Positions 1 to 9,738 of a stretch of DNA of 54,381 nucleotides are shown here, piece by piece. Each line of letters opens with the position of its first letter. The stretch's first letter is position 1. The stretch spans positions 1-54,381 of the forward strand of contig JAUYFI010000080.1 of NCBI GenBank assembly GCA_030691075.1, given 5' to 3'. The notes under the pieces are model-generated. The model was given only the letters and a program-made list of their open reading frames with translations. It had not been told where the DNA came from and ran no database searches. This DNA is from Sulfurisoma sp. GTDB taxonomy: Bacteria; Pseudomonadota; Gammaproteobacteria; Burkholderiales; Rhodocyclaceae. The position numbers and the translations under genes were made by a program.

Positions 1-322
1 GGTCGGTGGTGATGAAAGCCTGCGCGGTGTAGGTGTCATCGCACACCTTGATGTAACGGCGGTTGATTTTGTGCTTGTCCATCCATTCGGCATAGGGGCC
101 GAAGTCTTTGCCCACTGTGCCCATGGGCAGGGGCGTTTCACCAAGAAGATTGAGGCTGTAGGCGATGTTGCCGGCGCAGCCGCCGAACTCGCGGCGCATT
201 TCCGGCACCTGGAACGAGACGTTCAGGATGTGCACCTTGTCGGGCAGGATGTGGTTCTTGAATCGGTCCTGAAAGACCATGATGGTGTCGTAGGCGAAGG
301 AACCGCAGATCAGTGCAGACAT
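1..322 (-). CDS. PfkB-family carbohydrate/nucleoside kinase, N-terminal part only
   Basis: The reading frame opens with MSALICGSFAYDTIMVF and runs off the left edge of the window, so about 107 N-terminal residues are seen of a family usually near 300 residues. The segment EFGGCAGNIAYSLNLLG is the N-terminal glycine-rich substrate-binding signature of PfkB/ribokinase-type sugar and nucleoside kinases. A following GTVGKDFGPYAEWM stretch also fits the family. The ATP-binding and catalytic C-terminal half lies outside the window, so substrate cannot be told; adenosine-kinase-like or sugar-kinase roles are both possible. It lies 73 bases downstream of the GGDEF/EAL gene on the same strand and may be co-transcribed. 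No good ribosome binding site is visible before the ATG. Confidence 0.8.
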   Translation of the reverse strand, partial: MSALICGSFAYDTIMVFQDRFKNHILPDKVHILNVSFQVPEMRREFGGCAGNIAYSLNLLGETPLPMGTVGKDFGPYAEWMDKHKINRRYIKVCDDTYTAQAFITTD

Positions 323-395
323 GAGGGTAACCGTCGATATTGCGCGCAGGGTTCGCGAGTATACCGGCTTTCAGTGATTTGTGGCTGTGCGGGTC

Positions 396-3071
396 TTATG
401 GAATGAAGCCCGCGCCGTTTTTTTTCAGCCACGAGGCCAGGGCATTCGCAGGAAGCGGACGGCTGATATGAAATCCCTGGCCGCCATTGCAGCGAAGGAT
501 CTGCAGCAGTTCCAGGGTGTCCCGGCTTTCGATGCCCTCGGCGACGACCTGGTATCCCAGGTTGTGCGCCAGATCGATCGTTGAACGCACGATTACGGCG
601 TCGTTTTCATCCTTGTCCATGTCCATCACGAATGACTTGTCGATCTTGAGAGTGTGCAGCGGCAGTTTCTTGAGGTAGGCCAGCGAAGAGTAGCCGGTGC
701 CGAAATCGTCGATGGCGATCCTGAAGCCGGCCTGGCGCAGCTCCCGCAGCCGTTCCACGGAATGCGCCGCGTCGCCCTGGGAAATGCTCTCGGTGATTTC
801 GAGCAGCATCGCGTCGGGCGCCACGTCGTGCGCCGCCAGTTCCTCGAGCAGTTGTCCGACGAAGCGCGGCATGAACAGCTGGCGTTTCGAGATATTCACC
901 GCCAGCCGGATGGGGCGGCCTCGGGCGTGCCAGGCATGGCTGGCGGCCAGACTCGACAGCCATACCTGACGGCCCAGCTCGCCGATCAGGCCGAGGTTTT
1001 CCGCCATCGGGATGAACGTGGCCGGGACGACCCAGCCATGCACGTCGTCTTCCCAGCGCGCCAGCGCCTCGGCGGCGACGCATTTGCCGCTGGCGGCATC
1101 GATGATCGGCTGGAACCATGCCTGGATTTTCTCCTGCTTGATGGCATTGACGAGCCGGGCCTGGATGTAGAGTTCCTTCTTGCCGATGCCCTGGCTGGTC
1201 ATCTCGTCGAAGAAGCAGATCTGGTTGCGGCCCTGTGTCTTGGCATAGAACATGGCGCGGTCGGCGTGCGCCAGCAGCGTTTCGACATCCGCGCCATCGT
1301 CCGGATAGAGCGCGGCGCCGAGGCTGAAGGTCACGGAAAGTTCGCTGTTGTCGACCACCAGCGGCGCCCGCATGTTCAGGGAAATCTTGCGAATCACCTC
1401 GCGGATTCCCGCCGTGTCCTCCATGTCTGGCAGCAGCAGCACGAACTCGTCGCCACCCCAGCGCGCCAGCGTGTCGCCGGTCCGCAACTCGGTGCGCACC
1501 CGTTCGGCGAAGGCCAGCAGCAGGCGGTCGCCGGTCGCGTGGCCGAGGGTGTCGTTGATGTTCTTGAAATGATCCAGATCGATGAAGCAGACGCCGACCT
1601 TGTGTTCGGTGCGCGTGGCGATGCGCAGGGCGATCTTGATGCGGTCTTCCAGCAGCACGCGGTTGGGCAGTCCGGTCAGGGCGTCGTGCAACGCCATCTG
1701 GGTGATCTGCTTCTCGTGCAGGTAGGCCTCGGTGACGTCGCGCAGCACGCCGCGCAGGCCGGCCACGGCGCCCTTGTCGTCGCGGTGGCTGACGAAGCGG
1801 CATTCGACCCAGATTTCCTGGCCCGACGTGGCCGGGTGCAGGCGCACGCGCAGTCTGACCTGGTCTTTTTCGCCGTGGCGCAGGGCCAGGCATTGCACGG
1901 CGAGCGCCGCGACATCCTCGGGGTGAAGGAAATCGTCCAGCCGCCAGCCGCTGCCTTCCGTGTTGCGTGTCAGCTTGTGCCAGCCGGGACTGACGCGCAG
2001 GATGCCGCGGTCGCAGTCGAGTTCCAGCACCGCTTCATCGAGCAGCGACAGCGTATCGATGTGGCTGCGCTGCTCCTGGTGACGCATTTCGACCTCGTGG
2101 AACATCTGTTCCAGGGAGGTTGCCAAGCCGTCGATCTCGTCCGCCTTGTCGCCGCGCGCCGCCGCCAGTTGCCGTTGCGCCTCCGGCAGCGTGCCTGTCG
2201 CGGCGTAAGCATCGCTGGCCGCTTTCAGCATTTCGATGCGCCTCACGACGCGCCGCAGCCAGTAGCCGAGACCGAACCAGATCAGGGTGGTGACCAGCCC
2301 GACCGCCATGACCGGCCGCAGCAGGTACTGGCTCATCGGATAAACGCCCTGCTGTTCCGAATGCACCAGCAGGCGGGGTTCTCCCCCCGTCGTGCCAGGC
2401 CAGGCCAAGGTGGTCTGGATGTCGGTCGCGTCGCCAGACAGATCGACCGAGTCGGCGCCGGGATTCGGCGGCGCGCTGTCCTCGGTGCCACGCGAACTGG
2501 CCACGGCGTGGCCGCCATGAAAAAGGAACAGATGCGTCTGGGGCGCGGCCAGCCGGTTCAGCGTGTCGTTGTCGACCGACTTCAGCAGCACCAACCGGCC
2601 CTGTCCGTCCGGGCCTAGCCACACGGGCTCGGACAGCACGCGAAACAAATGGCGCCGGTCGTCCGTCTGGAACCAGCCGGTGGCGAGAGCGTCCCCGATC
2701 GCGTGCAGGGCGTGGGCCTCGTTGCCGTAGCGATGAAGCACCTGCCCATCGCGATCGAGCACGATCAGGTCGGAAAAGCTGATGAGCTCCCTCTGGGCGT
2801 TGAGAAAGGCGTCGAACCGGGCCCAGCGCAGGCGATCGGGAGCGTCGACGATGCGCGAGAACTCGATGCGGTTGCGCATCCGCGCCGCCTCCTCGCGCCA
2901 CTGCGCCTCCAGTCGCGGCAGCAGCGCCGTGTAGTGGTCGCGGACAAGGGCCTGTTTCTGCGCGGTATCGTTGCGCCGCAGTGTCAGGTAAGCGTTGTAT
3001 CCGATCAGCGCGATGCCGACGCTGGCGAGCAGCATCACCGCCGTCAGGCGCGTGGCCGCCTGCCGGCGCAA
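396..3071 (-). CDS. Membrane-bound PAS-GGDEF-EAL cyclic-di-GMP turnover protein
   Basis: Protein of about 891 residues. One membrane segment lies near residues 10-30 and a second, VMAVGLVTTLIWFGLGYWL, near 250-270. These flank a periplasmic sensor region. A PAS-like domain follows at about 340-450, then GGDEF at about 460-620 and EAL at about 640-880. The GGDEF core RWGGDEF is intact and preceded five residues upstream by an RTGD inhibitory-site motif. The EAL half keeps AAEALARWE, LLEITES, IDDFGTGYSSLAYLKKLP and EGIES, so both diguanylate cyclase and phosphodiesterase activity are possible. The frame is called from a TTG at 3071; an internal GTG-ATG pair about 11 codons later (before LLASVGIAL) is an alternative start. 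It follows a periplasmic binding protein gene by 20 bases, which suggests a ligand-sensing pair (inference). Confidence 0.93.
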   Translation of the reverse strand: MRRQAATRLTAVMLLASVGIALIGYNAYLTLRRNDTAQKQALVRDHYTALLPRLEAQWREEAARMRNRIEFSRIVDAPDRLRWARFDAFLNAQRELISFSDLIVLDRDGQVLHRYGNEAHALHAIGDALATGWFQTDDRRHLFRVLSEPVWLGPDGQGRLVLLKSVDNDTLNRLAAPQTHLFLFHGGHAVASSRGTEDSAPPNPGADSVDLSGDATDIQTTLAWPGTTGGEPRLLVHSEQQGVYPMSQYLLRPVMAVGLVTTLIWFGLGYWLRRVVRRIEMLKAASDAYAATGTLPEAQRQLAAARGDKADEIDGLATSLEQMFHEVEMRHQEQRSHIDTLSLLDEAVLELDCDRGILRVSPGWHKLTRNTEGSGWRLDDFLHPEDVAALAVQCLALRHGEKDQVRLRVRLHPATSGQEIWVECRFVSHRDDKGAVAGLRGVLRDVTEAYLHEKQITQMALHDALTGLPNRVLLEDRIKIALRIATRTEHKVGVCFIDLDHFKNINDTLGHATGDRLLLAFAERVRTELRTGDTLARWGGDEFVLLLPDMEDTAGIREVIRKISLNMRAPLVVDNSELSVTFSLGAALYPDDGADVETLLAHADRAMFYAKTQGRNQICFFDEMTSQGIGKKELYIQARLVNAIKQEKIQAWFQPIIDAASGKCVAAEALARWEDDVHGWVVPATFIPMAENLGLIGELGRQVWLSSLAASHAWHARGRPIRLAVNISKRQLFMPRFVGQLLEELAAHDVAPDAMLLEITESISQGDAAHSVERLRELRQAGFRIAIDDFGTGYSSLAYLKKLPLHTLKIDKSFVMDMDKDENDAVIVRSTIDLAHNLGYQVVAEGIESRDTLELLQILRCNGGQGFHISRPLPANALASWLKKNGAGFIP

Positions 3072-3091
3072 CGAGTGGATTGCCGTGGCGG

Positions 3092-4132
3092 CTATGGCTT
3101 GCTCCCGGCCCAGCGATCGATTATCAGATCGTCGAGGCCGCCCGCCGGCAGGGCGAGGTTCGCCGCCTGCATGAAGGCCCGGGTTTCATCGATCTGGCCG
3201 CGCGAGAAACGGCCGTCCGCGCTGTACAGATCCGGATGCCGGGTCAGCGTGGTTTCGATGTCGCGCCGCTCGTCCGGGTTTTCGATGCCGAGCCGGGCGG
3301 CGACGGTCTTCGGGTCGGACTGGCGGATCCAGGCCAGTGCGTGTTGCAGCAGACGCACCATGATTTCGGCGCGGCGAGGATCCTGCCGCGGCAGTTCGCG
3401 ACCGGCCGCCAGCACCCAGCGGAGGTGGCGCTCATGGGGTACGCGCGCGCGGACGGCCGGATCGTGAAAATCCACCAGCCGATAGGCCAGCCCGCGCCGA
3501 AGCAGATTGCTGCTGAAGGTCTCTTCGCAGAACAGGGCGTCGACCGCGCGGCTGGCCAGCGCGCCATACTGGCCATCGAGGTTCTGCGCCGTGGCCACCC
3601 AGCGCACCTCGTCGGTTTTGACGCCATAGCCGGCGAGGAGCATTTCGGCCAGCACCTGCAGGTAGGTCTTGCTGCTGGGGCTGCCGGCCGAGATGCCGAT
3701 CACATGGCCGCGCAGGTCGGCCATTTTCCTGATGCGGTTCTTGAGATCGGCGCGTACCAGCAGGGCAAACGGCGGCAATTCGCCGCCGAGCGGCGCCAGT
3801 GCCACCACCGGCTTGCCGGCGGCGGCGAAGGCCGGCACCACGGTGAAACCGACACCGGCGAAGTGGGCGTTGCCGGCGGCGACATCCTCCAGCGCGCGCA
3901 CGCCGCTGGGGAAATAGCGGATCGACAGCCGCGCGCCGAGGGCGCGATCCTGTCCGAGCAGCGGAATCAGCTCGATCGGCAGGAAGGGCAGGGAGTGCGG
4001 GCCGGCAATGGCGACACGCAGGTCGAGCAACGCGTCGCGGCCGGCATCGGCGGCGCGAGCCGACGCGGCAAGAGTCGCCGTGGCCAGCAAGGCAATCCGC
4101 TTCAGCAGAATTCTGCGCGATGCATGAAACAT
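3092..4132 (-). CDS. ABC-type substrate-binding protein, NMT1/TAXI-like
   Basis: 346 residues with an export signal MFHASRRILLKRIALLATAT ending around ASARAA. The SRRILLK stretch resembles a twin-arginine motif, so Tat export is possible. Mature segments such as LRVAIAGPHSLPFLPIELIP, AGNAHFAGVGFTVVPAF, LRGHVIGISAGSPSSKTYLQ and VDALFCEETFSSNLL are those of periplasmic proteins that bind small organic ligands (nitrate/sulfonate/thiamine-precursor/NMT1 type). No permease or ATPase gene is adjacent. Its neighbour is instead a membrane GGDEF/EAL protein, so it may act as a sensory binding protein rather than a transporter subunit (inference). A strong ribosome binding site, GGAGGGGAG, precedes the ATG. 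The ligand cannot be named. Confidence 0.82.
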   Translation of the reverse strand: MFHASRRILLKRIALLATATLAASARAADAGRDALLDLRVAIAGPHSLPFLPIELIPLLGQDRALGARLSIRYFPSGVRALEDVAAGNAHFAGVGFTVVPAFAAAGKPVVALAPLGGELPPFALLVRADLKNRIRKMADLRGHVIGISAGSPSSKTYLQVLAEMLLAGYGVKTDEVRWVATAQNLDGQYGALASRAVDALFCEETFSSNLLRRGLAYRLVDFHDPAVRARVPHERHLRWVLAAGRELPRQDPRRAEIMVRLLQHALAWIRQSDPKTVAARLGIENPDERRDIETTLTRHPDLYSADGRFSRGQIDETRAFMQAANLALPAGGLDDLIIDRWAGSKP

Positions 4133-4210
4133 CCGCTCCCCTCCCGCAGCCCGTGCTTCGCTTCTGTGGCGATTGCGGCCGATATGATGACAAATCTGTT
4201 CGGGGCGCCA

Positions 4211-4219
4211 TGCTAAACT
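4211..4219 (+). promoter_or_regulatory. Possible extended -10 promoter element for aroC
   Basis: TGCTAAACT fits an extended -10 (TG, one base, then TAAACT) about 32 bases before the aroC ATG in the gap between the divergent genes. No well-placed -35 is obvious. Weak, sequence-only call. Confidence 0.3.
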
Positions 4220-4250
4220 TTATCCCGATAATTGAAAAGGGATTGCGGCC

Positions 4251-5354
4251 ATGTCCGGCAACACTTTCGGCACGCTGTTCCGCGTGACTTCCTTCGGTGA
4301 ATCGCACGGCCCCGCCATCGGCTGTGTCGTCGATGGCTGCCCGCCGGGCATGGACTTGTGCGAGGCCGACATCCAGGCCGAGCTCGACCGCCGCAAGCCC
4401 GGCACCTCGCGCCATGTGACGCAGCGCCGCGAGGATGACATCGTCGAGATTCTCTCCGGCGTGTTCGAGGGCAAGACCACCGGCACGCCCATCGGCCTCT
4501 TGATCCGCAACACCGACCAGCGCAGCAAGGACTATGGCGACATCGCCCAGAGCTTCCGCCCGGGCCATGCCGATTACACCTACTGGCAGAAATACGGCAT
4601 CCGCGACCATCGCGGCGGCGGCCGGGCCAGCGCGCGCGAGACGGCGGTCCGCGTCGCCGCCGGCGCCGTGGCGCGCAAGTGGTTGCTGAGCCGCCATGGC
4701 ATCGGCATCCGCGGCTGGATGAGCCAGCTCGGCCCCATCGAGATTCCCTTCGTCGATGCCCATGTCATCGCCGCCAATCCGTTCTTCGCGCCCAATGCCG
4801 AAATCGTGCCGCGGCTCGAAAGCTACATGGACGAACTGCGCAAGGCCGGCGACTCGGTCGGCGCGAAGATCACCGTGGTCGCCGAGAACACGCCGGTGGG
4901 CTGGGGCGAACCCGTCTACGACCGGCTCGACGCCGAGATCGCCCATGCCATGATGGGCATCAACGCCGTCAAGGGCGTCGAGGTGGGTGCCGGCTTCGCC
5001 TCGGTGGCGCAGCGCGGCAGCGAGCACGGCGACGAGCTGCTGCCGGAGGGTTTCGTCACCAACCATGCCGGCGGCATTCTCGGCGGCATTTCCACCGGCC
5101 AGGACATCGTCGTCAACATCGCCATCAAGCCGACCTCGAGCATCCGCCTGCCGCGCCGTTCGATCGACTTGCAGGGGCGGCCGGTGACGGTCGAGACCCA
5201 CGGCCGCCATGACCCCTGCGTCGGCATCCGCGCCACGCCCATCGCCGAGGCGATGCTGGCGCTGGTGCTGATCGACGCCGCGCTGCGCCACCGCGCGCAG
5301 TGCGCCGACGTCCATTGCCCGACGCCTGCTATTCCGGGGCGGCTGCTAAAATAG
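4251..5354 (+). CDS. aroC: Chorismate synthase
   Basis: 367 residues, full length for the family. It converts 5-enolpyruvylshikimate-3-phosphate to chorismate, the last common step of aromatic amino acid synthesis, using reduced FMN, in the cytoplasm. Recognised by [20 protein letters not shown], the signature [20 protein letters not shown] with [10 protein letters not shown] directly after, and [14 protein letters not shown] in the C-terminal part. It opens a plus-strand run and is divergent from the binding-protein gene. It sits upstream of the small DUF465 gene by 40 bases. Nothing unusual is visible. Confidence 0.98.
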   Translation: MSGNTFGTLFRVTSFGESHGPAIGCVVDGCPPGMDLCEADIQAELDRRKPGTSRHVTQRREDDIVEILSGVFEGKTTGTPIGLLIRNTDQRSKDYGDIAQSFRPGHADYTYWQKYGIRDHRGGGRASARETAVRVAAGAVARKWLLSRHGIGIRGWMSQLGPIEIPFVDAHVIAANPFFAPNAEIVPRLESYMDELRKAGDSVGAKITVVAENTPVGWGEPVYDRLDAEIAHAMMGINAVKGVEVGAGFASVAQRGSEHGDELLPEGFVTNHAGGILGGISTGQDIVVNIAIKPTSSIRLPRRSIDLQGRPVTVETHGRHDPCVGIRATPIAEAMLALVLIDAALRHRAQCADVHCPTPAIPGRLLK

Positions 5355-5394
5355 GCACCAGACAATCACATCCATCGCTGGAAGGAACGCTCCA

Positions 5395-5655
5395 ATGCAA
5401 GTCGATCACCACGATCTCCACACCGAATTCCCCGACATGCGCGACGCGATCGACGTCTTGAAGACGGGCAACGCCCATTTCGCCCGTCTCTTCGGCACCT
5501 ACCATCGCCTCACCGGCAAGGTCGAAGACCTCGAGGCGCACGACATGCCGGTCGCCGACTTCACCATCGAGGACATGAAGAAGCAGCGCGTCAAGCTCAA
5601 GGACGAGATCTATCACATCCTGCTGGCGTTCCGCGCGGGTCAGCAGCACAAGTAA
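5395..5655 (+). CDS. DUF465 (YdcH-like) small protein
   Basis: 86 residues, charged and predicted helical, with the family pattern: a histidine-rich start (MQVDHHDLHTEFPD), a central HFARLFGTYHRLTGKVEDLE and a conserved KKQRVKLKDEIYHIL tail. Proteins of this family are common, short, likely coiled-coil cytoplasmic proteins whose function is unknown to me. It follows aroC and precedes an MFS transporter by about 50 bases. The ATG is preceded by GGAAGGAACG, an acceptable ribosome binding site. Confidence 0.88.
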   Translation: MQVDHHDLHTEFPDMRDAIDVLKTGNAHFARLFGTYHRLTGKVEDLEAHDMPVADFTIEDMKKQRVKLKDEIYHILLAFRAGQQHK

Positions 5656-5704
5656 GCCCCTGCCCGAAGGGGCGCGATTGCCCGCCCTTTTGCTCCCGCC
5701 GCCG

Positions 5705-6868
5705 ATGCGCTTTCCCCCGTACTGGCGACTGTCCGCCTGGTATTTTTTCTACTTCGCCTTCATCGGCGCCTTTGCGCCGTACTTCACGCTCTACCTGCAG
5801 TCGCTCGGCCAGTCGGCATTCGCCATCGGCGTGCTGATGTCGCTGATGCAGGTGATGCGCCTGGTCGCTCCCAACCTCTGGGGCTGGCTGGCCGACCGCC
5901 TCGGCCACAAGGTGGCCATCGTGCGGCTGTCGGCGGCACTGTCGCTGATTGGTTTTGCCACCTTCTTCTTCGCCCACGACTTCGCCGGCCTTTTCGTCGG
6001 CATGGCGCTCATGGCCTTCTTCTGGAGCGCCGCGCTGCCGCTGGTCGAGGCGCTGACGCTGGCCGAGCTCAAAAGCCGCCCGGATCGCTACGGCCGCATC
6101 CGGCTGTGGGGCTCGGTCGGTTTCATCGTCGCGGTCATGGGCGCCGGTGCGTTGCTCGACGCGACCGGTCTGCCGTTGCTGCTGTGGATCTGCACGGCAC
6201 TGCTGGCGGGCATTCTCGGCATTTCGCTGCTGCTCGGCGAAACCCGCCCCGAAACGGCTCCGGCGGCCCAGGCGCCGCTCGGCCCGGAACTGCGGCGCCC
6301 GGCGGTGGTGGCCTTCCTCGCCGCCTGCTTCTTCATGTCGGCCGCGCATGGGCCGTTCTACTTCTTCTATTCCATCCACCTCGTCGATGCCGGCTACGGC
6401 AAGACGCTGGTCGGCGCCCTGTGGTCGCTCGGCGTGGTGGCCGAGATCTTCGTCTTCATTTACATGCCGCGTCTGCTGCAAGCCTTTTCGCTGCGTGTGA
6501 TATTGCTCGCAAGCTTCGCGCTGGCGGTGCTGCGCTTCCTGCTGATCGGCTGGGCGGTCGACTCTCTGGCGCTGCTGCTGCTGGCGCAAGTCATGCACGG
6601 CGCCACCTTCGGCGCCTTCCATGCCGGCGGCGTGGCGGTGCTCAACCGCTGGTTCGCGCCGCGGCACCAGGCGCGGGTGCAGGCGATCTACGGCAGCATT
6701 TCCTTCGGTGCCGGCGGCATGCTCGGCGGCCTGCTCGCCGGCCAGACCTGGGAGAGCCTCGGCCCCGAGCTGACCTTCACCATTGGCGCGGCTTTCGCCG
6801 CCATCGGCTGGGTCCTGCTGTGGCGCGGCATGCACGAGCCGTCGGCGGCTGCCGCGGCCGCGCGTTAA
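5705..6868 (+). CDS. MFS transporter, HcaT/phenylpropionate-permease-like
   Basis: 387 residues with about 12 hydrophobic segments. The beginning MRFPPYWRLSAWYFFYFAFI and the loop WGWLADRLGHKVAIVRLSA are typical of the MFS_1-like branch that includes 3-phenylpropionate permease HcaT and nucleoside transporters. The start at 5705 (ATG) is preferred over a TTG nine codons upstream because the homologous portion begins at MRFPPYW. It ends seven bases before the M48 lipoprotein gene. Substrate unknown; the name in databases for such proteins is usually by similarity only. Confidence 0.85.
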   Translation: MRFPPYWRLSAWYFFYFAFIGAFAPYFTLYLQSLGQSAFAIGVLMSLMQVMRLVAPNLWGWLADRLGHKVAIVRLSAALSLIGFATFFFAHDFAGLFVGMALMAFFWSAALPLVEALTLAELKSRPDRYGRIRLWGSVGFIVAVMGAGALLDATGLPLLLWICTALLAGILGISLLLGETRPETAPAAQAPLGPELRRPAVVAFLAACFFMSAAHGPFYFFYSIHLVDAGYGKTLVGALWSLGVVAEIFVFIYMPRLLQAFSLRVILLASFALAVLRFLLIGWAVDSLALLLLAQVMHGATFGAFHAGGVAVLNRWFAPRHQARVQAIYGSISFGAGGMLGGLLAGQTWESLGPELTFTIGAAFAAIGWVLLWRGMHEPSAAAAAAR

Positions 6869-6875
6869 GAGAGCC

Positions 6876-7643
6876 ATGATGAAAATTTTGTCCATCCTTC
6901 TTGCCACGCTGACGCTGGCAGCCTGCCAGAACGTGCCGATCACCGGCCGCAGCCAGCTGCAGATGATTTCCGAGGGCGCCGAGGCGAGCCTCGGGCTTTC
7001 CGCCTATCAGGACGTGCTGCAGAAGGAGAAGCTTTCGCACGATCCCAGGCTCAACGAACTGGTGACGCGGGTGGGCAGCCGCATCGCGGCGGCGACGGGG
7101 CGGACCGACTACAAGTGGGAATTCCGCGTCATCGACAACGACAAGCTGGCCAACGCCTTCTGCCTGCCGGGCGGCAAGGTGGCCGTCTACACCGGCATCC
7201 TGCCGGTGACGCAGGACGAGGCGGGCCTGGCGGCGGTGATCGGCCACGAGGTGGCACATGCCATCGCCCGCCACGGCGGCGAGCGCATGAGCCAGCAACT
7301 GCTGATCGAGGGCGTGGCGCTGGCCGCGGCGGTGAGCGCCAAGGACGAGCGCAAGGGGGAACTCTATGCCACGCTGCTCGGCGTCGGCGCCACCTTCGGC
7401 ATCCTGTTGCCCTATTCGCGGCTGCACGAATCCGAGGCCGACCGCATGGGCCTGATCTACATGGCCAAGGCCGGCTACGACCCGCGCGCCGCGCGCGACT
7501 TCTGGTTACGGATGGCGGCGAACGACGGCAAGAAGGGCAAGCCGCCCGAGTGGCTGTCAACCCATCCGGCCGACGACAAGCGCATCCGCCAGATCGAGCA
7601 ATGGCTGCCCGAAGCGCTGTCGCACTATCGCCCTGTGCGATAA
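6876..7643 (+). CDS. M48-family metalloprotease, outer-membrane lipoprotein type
   Basis: 255 residues from the ATG at 6876 (a second ATG follows directly). A lipoprotein signal [17 protein letters not shown] ends in the lipobox LAAC, so a lipid-anchored envelope protein is expected. The zinc protease motif is in [15 protein letters not shown] (HEVAH), with the third ligand probably in [10 protein letters not shown]. This is the pattern of LoiP/YcaL-like M48 peptidases involved in envelope protein quality control. The open frame extends upstream into the MFS gene, but the signal peptide fixes the start. The C-terminal [15 protein letters not shown] is also typical of the family. Confidence 0.93.
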   Translation: MMKILSILLATLTLAACQNVPITGRSQLQMISEGAEASLGLSAYQDVLQKEKLSHDPRLNELVTRVGSRIAAATGRTDYKWEFRVIDNDKLANAFCLPGGKVAVYTGILPVTQDEAGLAAVIGHEVAHAIARHGGERMSQQLLIEGVALAAAVSAKDERKGELYATLLGVGATFGILLPYSRLHESEADRMGLIYMAKAGYDPRAARDFWLRMAANDGKKGKPPEWLSTHPADDKRIRQIEQWLPEALSHYRPVR

Positions 7644-7684
7644 TCCTCGGATTCCCCGCTGTTCCCCCGCAGGATCCGCTTTTC

Positions 7685-9094
7685 ATGCCGAAAACGCTTT
7701 ACGACAAGCTATGGGAGAACCATGTCGTCCGCTCCGAAGCGGACGGCACGGCGCTGCTCTACATCGACCGCCACCTGGTGCATGAAGTCACCAGCCCGCA
7801 GGCCTTCGAAGGCCTCAAGCTGGCCGGGCGCAAGCCGTGGCGGGTATCCTCGATCGTCGCCACCGCCGACCACAATACGCCCACCGACCACTGGGAACGT
7901 GGCATCGAGGACCCGGTGTCGCGGCAACAGGTCGAGACGCTCGACGCCAATATTCGCGAGGTCGGCGCGCTGGCCTTCTTTCCGTTCAAGGACGCGCGCC
8001 AGGGCATCGTCCATGTGATCGGCCCGGAGAACGGCGCGACGCTGCCCGGCATGACCGTGGTCTGCGGCGATTCGCATACCTCGACGCACGGTGCCTTTGC
8101 CTGCCTCGCCCACGGCATCGGCACCTCCGAGGTCGAACATGTTCTGGCGACGCAATGCCTGCTGCAGAAGAAGATGAAGTCCATGCTGGTGAAGGTCGAC
8201 GGAAAAGTCGGCGCTGGCGTGACGGCGAAGGACATCGTGCTGGCGCTGATCGGCCGGATCGGCACCGCCGGCGGCACCGGCTACGCCATCGAGTTCGGCG
8301 GCGCGGCCATCCGGGCGCTGTCGATGGAAGGCCGCATGACGGTCTGCAACATGGCGATCGAGGGCGGCGCCCGCGTCGGTTTCGTCGCGGTCGACGACAC
8401 GACTATTGAATACCTGAAGGGTCGACCCTTCTCGCCGACGGGCGAGGTGTGGGATCGCGCCGTCGCCCACTGGCGCACGCTGGTGTCCGATGTCGACGCG
8501 AAGTTCGACGCCGTGGTGGAACTCGACGCCGCGCAGATCAAGCCGCAGGTCACCTGGGGCACTTCGCCCGAAATGGTCACCGACATCGGCGGCAGCGTGC
8601 CGGCGCCCGAGGATTTCGCCGACCCGGTCAAGCGCGAGGGCGTGGCCCGCGCGCTGCAGTACATGGGACTCAGCCCGCGCACACCGCTCAAGGCCATCAC
8701 GGTCGACAAGGTCTTCATCGGTTCCTGCACCAACTCGCGCATCGAGGACTTGCGCGAGGCGGCCGCCGTCGCCCGTGGCCGGCGCAAGGCCGACAACGTC
8801 AAGCAGGTGTTGGTGGTGCCGGGCTCGGGCCTGGTCAAACGCCAGGCCGAGGCCGAGGGGCTGGATAAGATTTTCACCGCCGCCGGCTTCGAGTGGCGCG
8901 AGCCTGGCTGCTCGATGTGCCTGGCGATGAATGCCGACCGGCTGGAGCCGGGCGAGCGTTGCGCCTCGACTTCCAACCGCAACTTCGAAGGCCGCCAGGG
9001 CAACGGCGGCCGTACCCATCTGCTCAGCCCGGCGATGGCGGCAGCCGCCGCGATCGCCGGGCACTTCGCGGACGTGCGGGAGGTGCTGGAATGA
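7685..9094 (+). CDS. leuC: 3-isopropylmalate dehydratase large subunit
   Basis: 469 residues beginning [15 protein letters not shown]. With LeuD it isomerises 2- to 3-isopropylmalate in leucine synthesis. Cluster cysteines are visible in [17 protein letters not shown] and [11 protein letters not shown], and the substrate-binding region [14 protein letters not shown] is intact. The frame is open far upstream through the M48 gene, but the conserved N-terminus sets the start at 7685. The stop overlaps the leuD start (ATGA). One copy of the dispersed short repeat described elsewhere (8203-8227) lies in the coding sequence and encodes GKVGAGVTA, which is a normal-length LeuC segment. Confidence 0.98.
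   Translation: MPKTLYDKLWENHVVRSEADGTALLYIDRHLVHEVTSPQAFEGLKLAGRKPWRVSSIVATADHNTPTDHWERGIEDPVSRQQVETLDANIREVGALAFFPFKDARQGIVHVIGPENGATLPGMTVVCGDSHTSTHGAFACLAHGIGTSEVEHVLATQCLLQKKMKSMLVKVDGKVGAGVTAKDIVLALIGRIGTAGGTGYAIEFGGAAIRALSMEGRMTVCNMAIEGGARVGFVAVDDTTIEYLKGRPFSPTGEVWDRAVAHWRTLVSDVDAKFDAVVELDAAQIKPQVTWGTSPEMVTDIGGSVPAPEDFADPVKREGVARALQYMGLSPRTPLKAITVDKVFIGSCTNSRIEDLREAAAVARGRRKADNVKQVLVVPGSGLVKRQAEAEGLDKIFTAAGFEWREPGCSMCLAMNADRLEPGERCASTSNRNFEGRQGNGGRTHLLSPAMAAAAAIAGHFADVREVLE
8203..8227 (-). repeat. Dispersed short repeat R1, copy in leuC
   Basis: Read on the minus strand it matches the R1 consensus (core GCCGCCAGCGCCGACTTTTT) from CGCCGT to CTTTT over 25 bases. It differs from the intergenic copy at 37647-37671 at one position. 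It lies in coding sequence without changing protein length. Confidence 0.65.
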
Positions 9095-9729
9095 GAGCCT
9101 TCACGATCCTCGACGGCCTGGTGGCGCCGCTCGACCGCGCCAACGTCGATACCGACGCCATCATCCCCAAGCAGTTCCTCAAGTCGATCAAGCGCTCGGG
9201 CTTCGGCCCCAACGCCTTCGACGAGTGGCGCTATCTCGACCACGGCGAGCCGGGCAGGGACAACAGTCGGCGTCCGCTCAACCCCGAGTTCGTGCTCAAC
9301 CAGTCGCGCTACCAGGGCGCCTCGGTGCTGCTGACGCGCGACAACTTCGGCTGCGGCTCCTCGCGCGAGCACGCGCCGTGGGCGCTCGAGGACTACGGTT
9401 TTCGCGCCCTCGTTGGAACGACGTTTGCCGACATCTTCTACAACAACAGCTTCAAGAACGGCCTGCTGCCGATCCAGTTGCCGGTCTCCGAGGTTGATGA
9501 GTTGTTCGCGCAGGTCGCGGCGACGCCGGGCTATCGTCTGCGCATCGACCTCGCCGCGCAGACGGTGAGCCGCCCCGACGGCAAGGTGCTGTCCTTCGAC
9601 GTCGATGCCTTCCGCAAGGAATGCCTGCTCAACGGCTGGGACGATATCGGCTTGACGCTGCAGCACGCCGAGGCGATCCGCGAGTTCGAGGCGAAGCGGC
9701 GCATCGAGCAGCCCTGGCTGTTCGCCTGA
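9091..9729 (+). CDS. leuD: 3-isopropylmalate dehydratase small subunit
   Basis: 212 residues beginning [20 protein letters not shown]. It is the swivel subunit that completes the LeuCD aconitase-type enzyme. The motif [15 protein letters not shown] is diagnostic, and [15 protein letters not shown] and [12 protein letters not shown] also match. The ATG overlaps the leuC stop by four bases, indicating translational coupling, and leuB follows after nine bases. Confidence 0.98.
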   Translation: MRAFTILDGLVAPLDRANVDTDAIIPKQFLKSIKRSGFGPNAFDEWRYLDHGEPGRDNSRRPLNPEFVLNQSRYQGASVLLTRDNFGCGSSREHAPWALEDYGFRALVGTTFADIFYNNSFKNGLLPIQLPVSEVDELFAQVAATPGYRLRIDLAAQTVSRPDGKVLSFDVDAFRKECLLNGWDDIGLTLQHAEAIREFEAKRRIEQPWLFA

Positions 9730-9738
9730 CCACGAGAA

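Noticed and set aside
654-2618. 654-codon open frame on the plus strand opposite the GGDEF/EAL gene
   Set aside because: It lies antisense to a gene with clear GGDEF and EAL motifs and has no recognisable domain; a high-GC shadow.
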